Notes: a model not told the origin generated them from the sequence alone. A DNA stretch of 64,000 nt from Bdellovibrio sp. ArHS (GCF_000786105.1 NZ_JTEV01000025.1:1-64000); one strand, 5' to 3'; positions 43,760 through 53,502 are shown, counted from the first letter of the stretch. Program-made: numbers and translations.

Positions 43760-44902
43760 TTAGGCCGCCGCTACAATTTTGTGACCGCATTCATGACAGA
43801 ACTTGGCAGCAGCCTGAAGTTCGGCCTGACAAGCCGGGCAGGAAGGTCCGCCTGCGGATCTCTTTTTCGGTTTTTCTTCTTTTTCGTCCATATCGACGAA
43901 ACCTTTTTCATTCCATTTTTCGATTTCTCGAAGCATCTTCCAGCTTTGAAAGATCGAACGGAATTCTTTGAGTTCAAACTGCAGGATGACTCCCGTTGAG
44001 CTGGTCTTGCGCTTCATAAAGACACCTTTACCTTCAAGTCGGGCAAAGTGGTCGTTGTTCAGATTGATGCCGATTTCGTTTTTACAGTGCTCGCTGAATT
44101 TTGCGAACTCCACGCCGACGACACCGAAACGGTCGGGTTGTTCGTTTTCGCAAAGCTTTAAAAGAGCGTCCAGCATCTGTTGGCACAGCTCATCGACTTT
44201 AAGAAGATCCGAACGATTTTTAAAATAATAGTATTGATAGAATTCAAAGAAGCTTTCCAAAAGCCCTAAATCCAAGAAATGAACTTTCTGAATTTCGTCG
44301 GGGCCGTCTGGATTGTCCGGGGCTTTACCCATCTCATACAAAGCGAGCTTAAGTTTGACCAGAACGTTAATCACCTGTTCAACGCGCTTGGGGCCTTCGC
44401 CCATCACACGCTGTGAATACTGCTTCATCATGCTCCAGTCGACTACCACGCGTCCCGGTGTTGAACGGTCGCCTTTGTGATTGGCCGTGTGGAAAACAGC
44501 GCCAAAGGCTTTGGCGACTTGATCTTCAGGACAAGGAGAAGAATCTTTTTCAAGCTTGCTGGAACGAACGTCATTCACCGCCAGGCGCAGGCGGTCGGCC
44601 AGTGACTTGATAATCACTTTGAGCATTTGTGGGGCGCCTTCGTACTGCTGCTTCAAGGTTTCGACGGGAATTTCCAAAACCTTAGTTTCGGTGGTGGCGA
44701 TAGCCGAAGTGGGGTGAGTATTCTGCCCCAGAATCACTTGATCGCCCAGGATATGAGAAGAGCCCAACTGGAATAGATCTATCGTCTTTTTTCCGCGAAT
44801 CAGGCACTGATTGGCGGCCCCAGTTTGAATAAGATAGACAGAGGTGATTTTATCGCCATCTTTATAAATCACTTCGCCTTTTTTAAAGGTTTTAACTGAC
44901 AT
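43760..44902 (-). CDS. Cyclic-nucleotide-binding-domain protein with C-terminal zinc ribbon
   Basis: 380 residues from ATG 44902 (AAGGAG upstream). The N-terminal ~120 residues are a cNBD fold (KTFKKGEVIYKDGDKITSVY, then FQLGSSHILGDQVILGQNTH). The CAP-type phosphate-binding Arg is not conserved at the expected place (NTHPTSAIA), so ligand binding is unsure. The middle ~200 residues are alpha-helical and unknown, without a Crp-type HTH motif. The C-terminus holds CPAC and CHEC, a four-Cys zinc ribbon, after a Lys/Glu-rich linker. The pairing with a PilZ gene suggests nucleotide second-messenger signalling. Confidence 0.75.
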   Translation of the reverse strand: MSVKTFKKGEVIYKDGDKITSVYLIQTGAANQCLIRGKKTIDLFQLGSSHILGDQVILGQNTHPTSAIATTETKVLEIPVETLKQQYEGAPQMLKVIIKSLADRLRLAVNDVRSSKLEKDSSPCPEDQVAKAFGAVFHTANHKGDRSTPGRVVVDWSMMKQYSQRVMGEGPKRVEQVINVLVKLKLALYEMGKAPDNPDGPDEIQKVHFLDLGLLESFFEFYQYYYFKNRSDLLKVDELCQQMLDALLKLCENEQPDRFGVVGVEFAKFSEHCKNEIGINLNNDHFARLEGKGVFMKRKTSSTGVILQFELKEFRSIFQSWKMLREIEKWNEKGFVDMDEKEEKPKKRSAGGPSCPACQAELQAAAKFCHECGHKIVAAA

Positions 44903-45019
44903 ACGCTCGTTCTCCTTCACGTTGATATCGGTAAAAACACCCTAAAAATAAAGGCATTCGGGGCTCTGCCAAGGTCTAGAAACTTGCGGTTGGCCTGAAC
45001 TTCGTCTATAACACCGAGC

Positions 45020-45337
45020 ATGGATTATTTCTTCTCTGCCGCTCCTCCCGAGCACCAAAAGCGTGAAAAAGCCAAGGCCCGCGAGCTGCGCCAAAGCCAG
45101 TGGTGGAAGCAGGAACTGGGAAAAGGTCTTTGTTACCACTGCGGAGAAAGATTCAAGCCCGCTGATCTCACAATGGATCACTTGATTCCCATCGCGCGTG
45201 GGGGCAAATCCAATAAAAATAACTGCGTTCCCTCGTGCAAGGACTGCAACACGAAAAAGGGTTATAAAACCCGCGCCGAAATGGCCTTGGACGAGTTGTC
45301 ACAGAATGCGAAGCCTGAGAACTCTGAAGAGGAGTAA
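45020..45337 (+). CDS. HNH endonuclease-like protein
   Basis: 105 residues. CYHCGE (first CxxC), DHLIPIARGGKSNKNN (the DH of the HNH core), CKDCNTKK (second CxxC). Zinc-bound HNH nucleases cut DNA in mobile, repair or defence contexts. No partner restriction or intron genes are adjacent, so the role is unknown. ATG 45020 is the natural start. Confidence 0.88.
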   Translation: MDYFFSAAPPEHQKREKAKARELRQSQWWKQELGKGLCYHCGERFKPADLTMDHLIPIARGGKSNKNNCVPSCKDCNTKKGYKTRAEMALDELSQNAKPENSEEE

Positions 45338-45433
45338 ACAAACTGGTTTTAGGTCCAAACAAACAAAATTTACTTAACTTTAATATGGCAGCGCTGTCAT
45401 TGTAAATAAAACATTATTTTGCGGCGAGGGCGA

Positions 45434-46462
45434 GTGAAGAAAGCATTTCTTTTTCTATGTTCATTTTTATTGACGTTATCAGTGGCAGCTCAAGAGGAGT
45501 CGATGAACGCTCCCGAAGAAAGTGTCTCGGTACCGTCGACAACTTTTCCCTCTGAAAATACGAAAGAACAAGTACCGATAATTTCCGCACCTGCCGATTC
45601 AATGAAGGTCACCTATAAAATTAAACAGATTATAAATAGTCACAATATTGTTCTTGTAGAATCTAGTCATCCAGTTCTGGCCCCTGTGGGCAAACTTTTT
45701 TTGGCAACGCTAAAAGATGGAAGTCAATGTTCTTTGATTTTATCTGAGGCGGAAAATAATATGCTGACGATGGAATCACATGACTGTTCTGGCCTTACTA
45801 TCGGAACACCTGTTGAAGCTTCTTTGGTCAAATTGTCGAATAAGGAAATTCGTTCCTTTCGGGAAGATGAACCTTCAGCAGAAAAAAGTGGGTATCGCCT
45901 GGGCTTGTCAGTGTATTATTCAACGGCGGACAAGGTAGAGTTTAAAGACGCTTACATATTTTCATTTTCAGGATCTGGTTACGTTAATTCCACGTACACG
46001 GTGGATACCTCTGCCGGTTTGGGCCTTAGCTACTCAAAGTTAGAGCCTCAGTCTTGGGGAACTGTCTGGTCCCTTTTTTGGGAACCTAAACGTCAGATCA
46101 AGTCGTTAAAAATTACTGGACCAGGCGGGACTCTCTCCGGAAATGTCACTAACAATGCGGAAATAACACTATTTATTTTAGAGGGAGCGATGGCTTATCG
46201 GTGGGAAAACATTTATCTCCCGTTTGGTCTGAACTATACCGTCCCCTTTTTGACGTACAGCTATTCAACGGGATCTTGGAACTTAACGGGCTCTCTTGGG
46301 GCATATGTGGGGCTTGGCGTTTTGTTAACACCGTCTTCCGCATTAGAGTTATTTATCCGCTCGGTAGGGTTTGAAATGCAGGTCACAGACGGCACTGACC
46401 GCATTGATTTTCAGCGGGGAACGCTTACGGGCTTCGGTTTTGGCTGGAAGTATTCGTTCTGA
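45434..46462 (+). CDS. Secreted outer-membrane-type protein, unknown
   Basis: 342 residues from GTG 45434. Signal peptide to about residue 20 (LSVAAQ). A low-complexity Ser/Pro/Glu stretch follows, then about 90 residues resembling a small beta domain (VLAPVGKLFLATLKDGSQCS), and a C-terminal region of alternating residues (TVDTSAGLGLSYSKLEP, AYRWENIYLPFGLNY) ending in KYSF with final Phe. This looks like an outer-membrane barrel. No family recognised. Confidence 0.6.
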   Translation: MKKAFLFLCSFLLTLSVAAQEESMNAPEESVSVPSTTFPSENTKEQVPIISAPADSMKVTYKIKQIINSHNIVLVESSHPVLAPVGKLFLATLKDGSQCSLILSEAENNMLTMESHDCSGLTIGTPVEASLVKLSNKEIRSFREDEPSAEKSGYRLGLSVYYSTADKVEFKDAYIFSFSGSGYVNSTYTVDTSAGLGLSYSKLEPQSWGTVWSLFWEPKRQIKSLKITGPGGTLSGNVTNNAEITLFILEGAMAYRWENIYLPFGLNYTVPFLTYSYSTGSWNLTGSLGAYVGLGVLLTPSSALELFIRSVGFEMQVTDGTDRIDFQRGTLTGFGFGWKYSF

Positions 46463-46616
46463 TGAAAGGGGGCCATCCTAAAATGTTCTCGCTAGGCAGG
46501 AAGTAACATTTCTTCGTCGCTGTCAAAAAATGTGACACCCAAACCGGCTTTTATGGGGACCTAATTTAATCTGAGCGAGCCTTCGTTTTGCACTGATGGG
46601 CGGATGGAGGTCTTCT

Positions 46617-47255
46617 ATGAAACTCAAATCTTTGCTTTTTTTAGCCGTGGTCGCCCTGGCTCCGCAAGCCTGGAGTGTTGAAAGTGTTGAAGCCTTCCAA
46701 ATCAATGATGTGGTCTATGACCAAGCCACGCAAAGCGCCTACGTCGTTTATAAAATTAACGAGGAACACGGTTATCTTTTCCTAAAAAAGAATGCCGACG
46801 ATTTAGAAGTGGTGCCGCGCAAGCCGTCTGAAATATCCAAGATCACTTCGCTCGAAAATCAGGAAATGGAAATTGCGAAACTCAATTCTTTAAAGCCGGG
46901 TGATGTTGTCAGTTTTTTCAATCGGTCGTTAAAACGTTTTGATCATGGTAAAGTGCGCAGTGCTTCTGCCGATGGTTCGTTGACCTTTCAAGTGCGGGTT
47001 TTTCACGACGGTGGAAGTTATATCACCTTCGACGATTACCGAGCCCACATCAGTCAAGTCGGTGTGGCCGTGAACGAGAAGCAGGGATTTAAGCCGGGAC
47101 AGAAGGTCTGCTTCCAGGGTGAAAAGGGTGATCTGGATACGGTCTTCAGCAATGGCACCGGCAAAATGGTTGTCGGTGATTTCTTCGGTGCTCGTTTTCT
47201 TATCTTTGAAAGAGCCAGGATCGTCGAGCTTTCTCGTCTGGAGTCCTGCGAATAA
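46617..47255 (+). CDS. Secreted protein with repeated small beta domains
   Basis: 212 residues. Signal peptide to about residue 20 (APQAWS-V). Three similar segments start with FQINDVVYDQATQSAYVV, LKPGDVVSFFNRSLKRFDHG and FKPGQKVCFQGEKGDLDTV. Each looks like an SH3-like or KOW-like strand pattern, so the protein may be three tandem small barrels. GGAGG at 46606-46610 gives ATG 46617. Function unknown. Confidence 0.6.
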   Translation: MKLKSLLFLAVVALAPQAWSVESVEAFQINDVVYDQATQSAYVVYKINEEHGYLFLKKNADDLEVVPRKPSEISKITSLENQEMEIAKLNSLKPGDVVSFFNRSLKRFDHGKVRSASADGSLTFQVRVFHDGGSYITFDDYRAHISQVGVAVNEKQGFKPGQKVCFQGEKGDLDTVFSNGTGKMVVGDFFGARFLIFERARIVELSRLESCE

Positions 47256-47367
47256 CACACGACTGTAGGCGGGATGAGGTAGAGGTCGAGCCCTCGGGCA
47301 GGGCCTGGACTTGAGCAGAAAGTGGCGGAGGGCATAACCTTAAGGCCACGAAGCAAAGGATCTGCTC

Positions 47368-48042
47368 ATGTCAAAAAAAATTATGGGTCTTGCCACTGTT
47401 CTTCTCTGCTTTATTTCAACAAGTAACAGCTACGCCAAAGAGATTCCCGTGCAAGGCCGTCTTTTTGCGGGCACTCATAGTATCGATCCTAAAAATGTCA
47501 ATGAGACCACGGAAGCCCAGGGACTAAAAAAGTTTGAAAACATCAACCGCTTGGGAATTGAAATCACCTATCCTCTGTATCGCTATCTCGATGTGGGAAT
47601 GCGCTACACCAAGAGGCTTGCGGATGTAGAAGAAAATCCGGCCAACTCGGCAACGGATTATAGTGCCAAGATCGATCAAGATTCGATTCTTCTGCTCGCG
47701 CGGGTGCCTCTTTATAAAACAGATATCCTGCATTTCGATTGCTATGCGGGTGTCGGGGGCAGTAACACCAGCTTGAAAATCAAGACGGCAAGTCAGGATG
47801 GCGAATTCGCCCGACGAGCTTCCGGTGATTGGGTGGCGACACCCTACGCAGCGGCTGGCGCTTCTCTTTCGATCGGGTATAAAAAGTTCTATCTTGTTTT
47901 TGAAGGCGGCTATGAAAGCAATAAGGTCGACGGATTCACTCGTACCGGAACCGCCAGCACGAACATCGATACCTTGGATCTTTCAGGCAGCTATTTTTCG
48001 ATCGGCCTGATGTTTGATGGCGTGCCGGGCACAATCAAATAG
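47368..48042 (+). CDS. Outer-membrane beta-barrel protein
   Basis: 224 residues, signal peptide to about residue 24 (NSYA-K). The mature part alternates as in OmpA/OmpW-like eight-strand barrels (LGIEITYPLYRYLDVGMRYT, FDCYAGVGGSN, YFSIGLMFDG). No loop or motif identifies a substrate. The terminator after it also serves the convergent BNR gene. Confidence 0.65.
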   Translation: MSKKIMGLATVLLCFISTSNSYAKEIPVQGRLFAGTHSIDPKNVNETTEAQGLKKFENINRLGIEITYPLYRYLDVGMRYTKRLADVEENPANSATDYSAKIDQDSILLLARVPLYKTDILHFDCYAGVGGSNTSLKIKTASQDGEFARRASGDWVATPYAAAGASLSIGYKKFYLVFEGGYESNKVDGFTRTGTASTNIDTLDLSGSYFSIGLMFDGVPGTIK

Positions 48043-48080
48043 ATTTACTGAACAGGATCTGATTTATTGGGAATGAAGGG

Positions 48081-48104
48081 AAAGGGCCTTGTCGGCCCTT
48101 TTTC
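48081..48104. terminator. Bidirectional terminator
   Basis: AAAGGGCC (48081-48088) with GGCCCTTT (48094-48101), loop TTGTC, and T-run TTTTTCC on the + strand. It lies between convergent genes. Confidence 0.75.
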
Positions 48105-50612
48105 CTATTGAGAACTGTCGAGGACTCTGAGGATGGTTCGGGCTCCCAGGTACGCATCGTTGTAAGTGTAATTCAGTAAGAGTTCTGTGGAGCTGAGACT
48201 GTAAAAACGTTTTTCGGTGAGTTCGGTGCCGTATTCACCGATGCTTTCGCCGACGGTATATCGGTCGTCGATTTTTTCGATGATAGTCCACGTGCCGGGT
48301 GTAAATCCTTCGGTCACAACCACGTCTCCGTCAGTGGGATCCTTGACAAGGAAGTAGGGGATCGTGCCGCTCCAACCGATATCGAGTACGTTTGCAGGGG
48401 TACTAAAGGGACTCCATGTGGCGCCATTGTCGGTCGACTTGAACATGTTAGAGCCATTGTAGGCATAGACGTCGCCTGTCGGGCTTATCTTCAAAGCAAA
48501 CGAGACTTCCCAATAGTTGGGGAGTGAAGAACCGCGCAGGGCTTCGCTCCACGTAGTGCCGCCATCTGATGAGCGATACACTACGATCGTTGCATCGAAA
48601 TTGATTTGTTCCATGATGATCAGATAGACATTGCCGGCGGTGTCCACCTCTAAAGATTTGGGTTTGATCGAATGAACCCCGCCGGGCAAAGCAAAAGTTT
48701 TTACATGAGACCAGGTTGTTCCATCTGTCGTTTTGCCGACGACTATATTTGCGCCATCTTGTCCCGCGAAATAAGTCGCCGTGGTTTTGTTTGTAGCCAA
48801 GAAGTAATCCCATCCCGGGAAGGCGTACGAGTGCACATCATTCCAAACCGTGCCATCCGTCGATCTGCGTATGGCGGCACCGCCGTTTTTAGTGCCTATA
48901 GCGTAAAGAGCGCCATCATGTCCTTGAATAATATCACTCACGTAGGCGTCGTTCGAGGCGGGGACGAAGCGATCTGAATCCTGCCAGGTAAGACCATTAT
49001 CCAAACTTTTTGTGACGACCCACGGAGAATTTCCATCCATATCGTCGGTGTCAAAGATAGCGTACAAAGTTGTTGGCGAAGTGCGAATGATTTCCGTGAC
49101 GGTACTATAGAAAGCCCATGCAAAGCGGATTTCACTTCCCAGACTCCAGGTGGCCCCATCGTCGCCGGAATAGGCCACCGCTGCTTGATAATCTGTTTTG
49201 TTCGAGCCAATAGCTAAAATCTTGTTCAGGGTCGGATGCGATACGATCGTCAATCCATAGGGCCCTTTAGGTGGAGACAGCAAAGCATCAAGATCTAAAG
49301 GAGTCCACACCGTACCATTTGTAGAAGAGACGATTTTCCAGTCATAGGGATTCGTAGCTCTGTTACCGCCAGTGGCGATCAACTGGCCTGAAGCGGTCAC
49401 CGTCATGCCTTGTAAAAAACTTTGGCCTGAATACACCTCAGCCCAGTTAGCGCCGCCGTCTGTCGTGCGATAAATCTTTCCCAACGCGCCCACGCGGCAT
49501 GAGAAATAGGCCGTGTTGTCGTCAATGACCTGCAAGTTGCCACGCAACTCGTAATCGCCGTAGGTTTGCACAGCGGGAACGGAGGTTGCGGGCGTCCAAG
49601 TCCAGCTTCCCGAACTGAATGTGCCTTTAAGGAAATACATCGTCGCGGAAGGACCGGAGGCGCCGATCACAAAAAGATCGCCTGAAGGAGACACTTTGAC
49701 TTGATAAGCGATGTCGCTACTGCCTCCTGCGAGGGGGGCCGCCTGATAGATTGTGTTCCAAGTCACACCATCGTCTTTACTTTCGCGAATTACCCAGAAC
49801 TGGTCTGTCGTGGATTCAGCGTAACCGACCGCATAGATAAATCCTGTCGTGGGGGACACTGCGATGTCATAGCAGACATGATTAGATCCAGCGACTTCCC
49901 ACCAGTGATCGGAAGTGGTCCAGGTGTTGCCTTCATCGGTAGACCGTCTAACAAACCAGCCCGAGCCGGGATCTGATGGTGTCGTGTCATACGCGTAGGC
50001 GTAACCGCAGACAAAAACAATACTGCCTTTTGCCGTCATCGCTAAAGGGTGGGATTCACCGTGATAGTGGTAACCCATAAATTGATCGACGCGATTCCAA
50101 GTGCCGCCGTCGTCGCTGCTGCGATAAGTGGCCCAGCGTTCGCCTTCGTAGTCACTTCCCACCGCCGTCGTTAAGACCTTACCTGAATCCAGCCATACAG
50201 CATCTGTAATGTAGTTCTGATCTTGCGCCGATTGAGGCATATCGATTCGTCTGAATTCGCGGAAGCCTTTACGATGAATGGTTACGGCGAAAGTTTTTCC
50301 GGTGCTATCAATGACCTCAAGAATTTCATCCACGACTTGCGCATTGGCAGGAATCGAGTACTGTCCTGTTGCGGTGTCAAGATAACCTGATGTCGAAGGT
50401 TTATAAGTGAAAGGCGGTGTTCCTCCGGCAGGCTCAATGGTCATAGAGGAACCAACATCCAAAGTAAGAACTACGGGGACGGCGTCGCTGTCCGAGATAA
50501 TTTTGGAAGTTAAATCTGTTTGAAGAGAAGCATCTATCGAACATGCTGTCAAAAGAAGTATGAAACAAATGACAATCAATTTCCGAGACGTACCGAGTAT
50601 GATGTGATTCAT
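48105..50612 (-). CDS. Large Asp-box (BNR) beta-propeller lipoprotein
   Basis: 835 residues. Lipobox LLTAC (Cys24). After a ~100-residue N-terminal region, at least eleven Asp-box motifs (SxDxGxxW) recur about every 50-60 residues: SSDDGGTW, STDEGNTW, SKDDGVTW, TTDGGANW, STNGTVW, SGDDGATW, SLDNGLTW, STDGTVW, TTDGTTW, SSDGGTTW, STDNGATW. This predicts one or two beta propellers of sialidase, Ycf48 or sortilin type. The Arg triad of true sialidases is not evident, so it may bind glycans or proteins. Promoter not seen. Confidence 0.82.
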   Translation of the reverse strand: MNHIILGTSRKLIVICFILLLTACSIDASLQTDLTSKIISDSDAVPVVLTLDVGSSMTIEPAGGTPPFTYKPSTSGYLDTATGQYSIPANAQVVDEILEVIDSTGKTFAVTIHRKGFREFRRIDMPQSAQDQNYITDAVWLDSGKVLTTAVGSDYEGERWATYRSSDDGGTWNRVDQFMGYHYHGESHPLAMTAKGSIVFVCGYAYAYDTTPSDPGSGWFVRRSTDEGNTWTTSDHWWEVAGSNHVCYDIAVSPTTGFIYAVGYAESTTDQFWVIRESKDDGVTWNTIYQAAPLAGGSSDIAYQVKVSPSGDLFVIGASGPSATMYFLKGTFSSGSWTWTPATSVPAVQTYGDYELRGNLQVIDDNTAYFSCRVGALGKIYRTTDGGANWAEVYSGQSFLQGMTVTASGQLIATGGNRATNPYDWKIVSSTNGTVWTPLDLDALLSPPKGPYGLTIVSHPTLNKILAIGSNKTDYQAAVAYSGDDGATWSLGSEIRFAWAFYSTVTEIIRTSPTTLYAIFDTDDMDGNSPWVVTKSLDNGLTWQDSDRFVPASNDAYVSDIIQGHDGALYAIGTKNGGAAIRRSTDGTVWNDVHSYAFPGWDYFLATNKTTATYFAGQDGANIVVGKTTDGTTWSHVKTFALPGGVHSIKPKSLEVDTAGNVYLIIMEQINFDATIVVYRSSDGGTTWSEALRGSSLPNYWEVSFALKISPTGDVYAYNGSNMFKSTDNGATWSPFSTPANVLDIGWSGTIPYFLVKDPTDGDVVVTEGFTPGTWTIIEKIDDRYTVGESIGEYGTELTEKRFYSLSSTELLLNYTYNDAYLGARTILRVLDSSQ

Positions 50613-50735
50613 AACTCATTTATCGGTAAATTCTGAAAGATAATTTAATATGCTAAGAATTTTTTATGAGAAGACTGTCTCAGTTTGAGATGAAACCATG
50701 AAGAAATGGTAAATAAGAAAATCCAGGTCCCCTGG

Positions 50736-53288
50736 CTACAGCCCCACGGCCAGCCAATCAATACGGTATTTATTCGTGTTGTGGGGAAGAGTTGTGGTAT
50801 TGCAATTCGTGGCATCGAAACTTCCCATCAGATTAATGTAAATTCGAAAGCTTGTCGCTGTGGGGGTATAAACCGAGGTTGCCCCGGTTGTAACCCAATG
50901 TCCGCCATCGCCTTGAATTGAAGGAAAGTATCTAAATACGGTCGAAAAGCCACAAGCTGAAGTGTCGATATTCATGTAGGCCCCACAGGAGCCCGTGACC
51001 GCAGAATGCAGACTGTAATAAGTCCAGCCTGAATTGGCACTGGTTCCGCTGCACATTCTGAGGGCCGTTCCCGACGTATCCTTGACCGCTCCCACTAAGT
51101 TGCCCGTGATCTTGGCATTCCCGGCGACCTCCAATTTAGCCGAGGGAGTTGTTGTCCCAATACCGACATTGCCATTGTGATCGATGCGCATTCTTTCGCC
51201 GCCATTGACCTCCGTGTTGGTGGTTGTAGTAAATCTTAACGCCGACCCATGCCCCACTGTGCTCCAGTTTTCGGTGGCGATGGCACTGACTCCGGTGGGT
51301 TGTGCTTGGGTTGAGAATCCGACGCCATCGTGTCCCAGAAAGGCCATCCAGCCGAAGGTGTCGTTGGTTTGTGTCGCTGTCGGCGCACTGGCGGTTCCGC
51401 GCGCGCCGCGGGTTTGCATCAATCCTCCAGGATTGGAATTTGCGATGGTGGTTGAAGTGATGCCGCGACTGGTGGCGCCGCTTGTTTCTAAAACCTCCAA
51501 GCTTGTTGCGGGAGCTGCCGTACCAAGCCCTGTCTTGCCATCAGGAAGAATAGTCATCGCCACGGAGTTATTGGTTTTAAAACTTAAAGACTGATTGTCA
51601 TTCGTTCCCAACACGGCCGAGACGCCAAAAGAGTTCCCATTGTTCAAGAACACTGAACTGGTTGTGAACGAGGAACAAGTCATCATTCCAGTGGCATCGA
51701 AAGTCAGTATTTGTCCGTGACCGCAGTTGAATGCGGTTAATGCTGAACCCGTCCCGTTGGTAGCCACTAAACGATTGGCAAGGATGGACGTCGCCCCGGT
51801 GCCCCCTTTAGATACCGGCACGGCAGACGGGAAGGTGGTCGGGTCGGCAGAAACCACTCCTGCGTTGACCGCAAGACCATTTCCGACTTGCATCGCTCCT
51901 TTGCTTGTCGCACTGGCATCATCGATCGTAATCACGGGTGTTGTGCCACCCGATGAAACGACAATCGGAGCCGTGCCAGTGACGTTGGTGACGGTTCCAT
52001 TTGTTGGCGTCACCCATTGCAGTCCAGAAGCTTGGGTGGTGTTGACGGAAAGGACCTGTCCATTCGTGCCCGAAGGCAGGCGAATATCATTGGTACCATC
52101 GTTCACTAACACGTCCCCCTTGGTGGTGAGTGGTGAAAGTGCATTAAAGGCGGCTAGTGCTGTTGCCTGTCCCGTTCCGCCATTAGCAACCGGCAAGACA
52201 CCTGTTACTTCGGTGGAAAGACTGACAGCTGCACCAGAACTGGCCGAGGTCAGTCGTCCTTGGGCATCGACAGTGATTGTGGCCCGCGTGTAAGAGCCCG
52301 CCGTCACGGTGGTATTTGCTAGTGAAATTGTTCCGGTTGTGGAAATCGGACCGCCGCTCAGCCCGGTTCCTGTCACGATGTTGGTGACTGTGCCGCCGGC
52401 GTTGTTATCCGCAGCGGGAGCCCATTTGGTTCCATCATATTTCAAAACTTGTCCCGCAGTGGGGGCTAGGGCGCTGACCGCGGTATTCTGAATTTTTGCG
52501 ACGACGGGGTTGGGATAGGTGCCTGATAAATCTCCTGCCGCCGCTCCGGTGGGTGTTCTGGCGTCACTGAAACGAGCGTCGTCTCCGGCAGCAACGGTTC
52601 CAGCGACGGCACCGATGTTTAAAGTCAGCGCTGGCGTGGAGGTAGTATTGGCGATAGACAGGTAAGCATTGGTTGAGGTGACCTGGGTGACAGTACCACC
52701 AGCAGCCCCAGAAACCGGCGCACACGTAAGGGCCGCCCCTGTCCAGGTCAGAAATTCATTGGCAGAACAGGTGGGTAAACCTGCTTTTAAAAGGAACTCG
52801 TCGGCGGATCGTGTCCCAAGTTTTTCGGCAGAAAGAGCATAAGCGGAGTAGGGGACCGAGCGGATCTCGTTGGCGGGTGAGATCACTTTCCAACCGGTCC
52901 CGTCGTGGAATTGCACTTTCAAAAGACGAATATCCATAGAAGCGGCAGTGTAAGTGGCTCCGCCATAGCAGTTGTGAATTTTGGAATTGTTAAACGCATC
53001 CAACAAAGTAAAAAGGGGATCTGACGGAAAGAGCTTTGTGCCTGAACCGATGGGGACATCAAAAACGCCGTTGGAATTCAAAAGATTCACACCATCGCGC
53101 TGTTCGCGGTAAATGACGCAGCTGCCATTAGGATTTGTAATCTCGAAGATGAAACTGGTGCTTCCATATTCCAACGGGTGCCCATCGCTTTTGACGATGC
53201 GCCCTTGATAGGTCAAAGCATTGGGCGCCGCCGTCGCGAGCGTCCCAAAAAGAGATATGAGAATAAAAAGATACGTGCCTGTTCTCAT
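50736..53288 (-). CDS. Mosaic adhesive fibre protein 1 (phage tail-fibre-like)
   Basis: 850 residues. Signal peptide 1-20. A conserved head domain (~22-170) shared with the protein at 57743. Then fibre repeats: GTVTNV, LSGTYPNP, GVLPVANGGTGQAT and VSKGGTGAT. Near the C-terminal third are triple-stranded stalk signatures MTILPDGKTGLGTAAP and MRIDHNGNVGIGTTTPS, ending in a ~115-residue tip (WTYYSLHSAVTGSCGAYMN ... YRIDWLAVG) that looks like an H-type-lectin-like domain. The pattern matches the mosaic adhesive trimers described for Bdellovibrio, whose tips bind prey surfaces. No clear SD before ATG 53288. Confidence 0.75.
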   Translation of the reverse strand: MRTGTYLFILISLFGTLATAAPNALTYQGRIVKSDGHPLEYGSTSFIFEITNPNGSCVIYREQRDGVNLLNSNGVFDVPIGSGTKLFPSDPLFTLLDAFNNSKIHNCYGGATYTAASMDIRLLKVQFHDGTGWKVISPANEIRSVPYSAYALSAEKLGTRSADEFLLKAGLPTCSANEFLTWTGAALTCAPVSGAAGGTVTQVTSTNAYLSIANTTSTPALTLNIGAVAGTVAAGDDARFSDARTPTGAAAGDLSGTYPNPVVAKIQNTAVSALAPTAGQVLKYDGTKWAPAADNNAGGTVTNIVTGTGLSGGPISTTGTISLANTTVTAGSYTRATITVDAQGRLTSASSGAAVSLSTEVTGVLPVANGGTGQATALAAFNALSPLTTKGDVLVNDGTNDIRLPSGTNGQVLSVNTTQASGLQWVTPTNGTVTNVTGTAPIVVSSGGTTPVITIDDASATSKGAMQVGNGLAVNAGVVSADPTTFPSAVPVSKGGTGATSILANRLVATNGTGSALTAFNCGHGQILTFDATGMMTCSSFTTSSVFLNNGNSFGVSAVLGTNDNQSLSFKTNNSVAMTILPDGKTGLGTAAPATSLEVLETSGATSRGITSTTIANSNPGGLMQTRGARGTASAPTATQTNDTFGWMAFLGHDGVGFSTQAQPTGVSAIATENWSTVGHGSALRFTTTTNTEVNGGERMRIDHNGNVGIGTTTPSAKLEVAGNAKITGNLVGAVKDTSGTALRMCSGTSANSGWTYYSLHSAVTGSCGAYMNIDTSACGFSTVFRYFPSIQGDGGHWVTTGATSVYTPTATSFRIYINLMGSFDATNCNTTTLPHNTNKYRIDWLAVGL

Positions 53289-53502
53289 CTAAAAGACTTA
53301 TCGGATGCCATAGAACTTTCATTAAGTTAATGGGGAGGTAAGAGGAACTGGGCTCGTATTTACGACCTCCATCTGCAAATGGATTTAATTTGCCGCTTAG
53401 CATCAGCGAGCCTAAAGTCTTGCTTTGACTCCCTGCGTTCGGCTTAACCTATGAAAGTCATTCATTAAAATTCGTTAACATCTCGTGAAGGATCAAGCGA
53501 CC

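Noticed and set aside
45020-45337. HNH gene as part of an intron, homing element or restriction system
   Set aside because: No intron ends, methyltransferase or recombinase nearby.
48105-50612. True exo-sialidase
   Set aside because: Asp boxes alone are structural; the Arg triad and Tyr/Glu pair could not be placed.
51184-52293. Plus-strand ORFs inside fibre protein 1
   Set aside because: Low-complexity Pro/Val shadows of the Thr/Gly-rich fibre repeats.
50736-53288. Prophage tail-fibre gene
   Set aside because: It has a signal peptide and no phage neighbours (tail, lysis, integrase genes), so a cellular fibre is the better reading.
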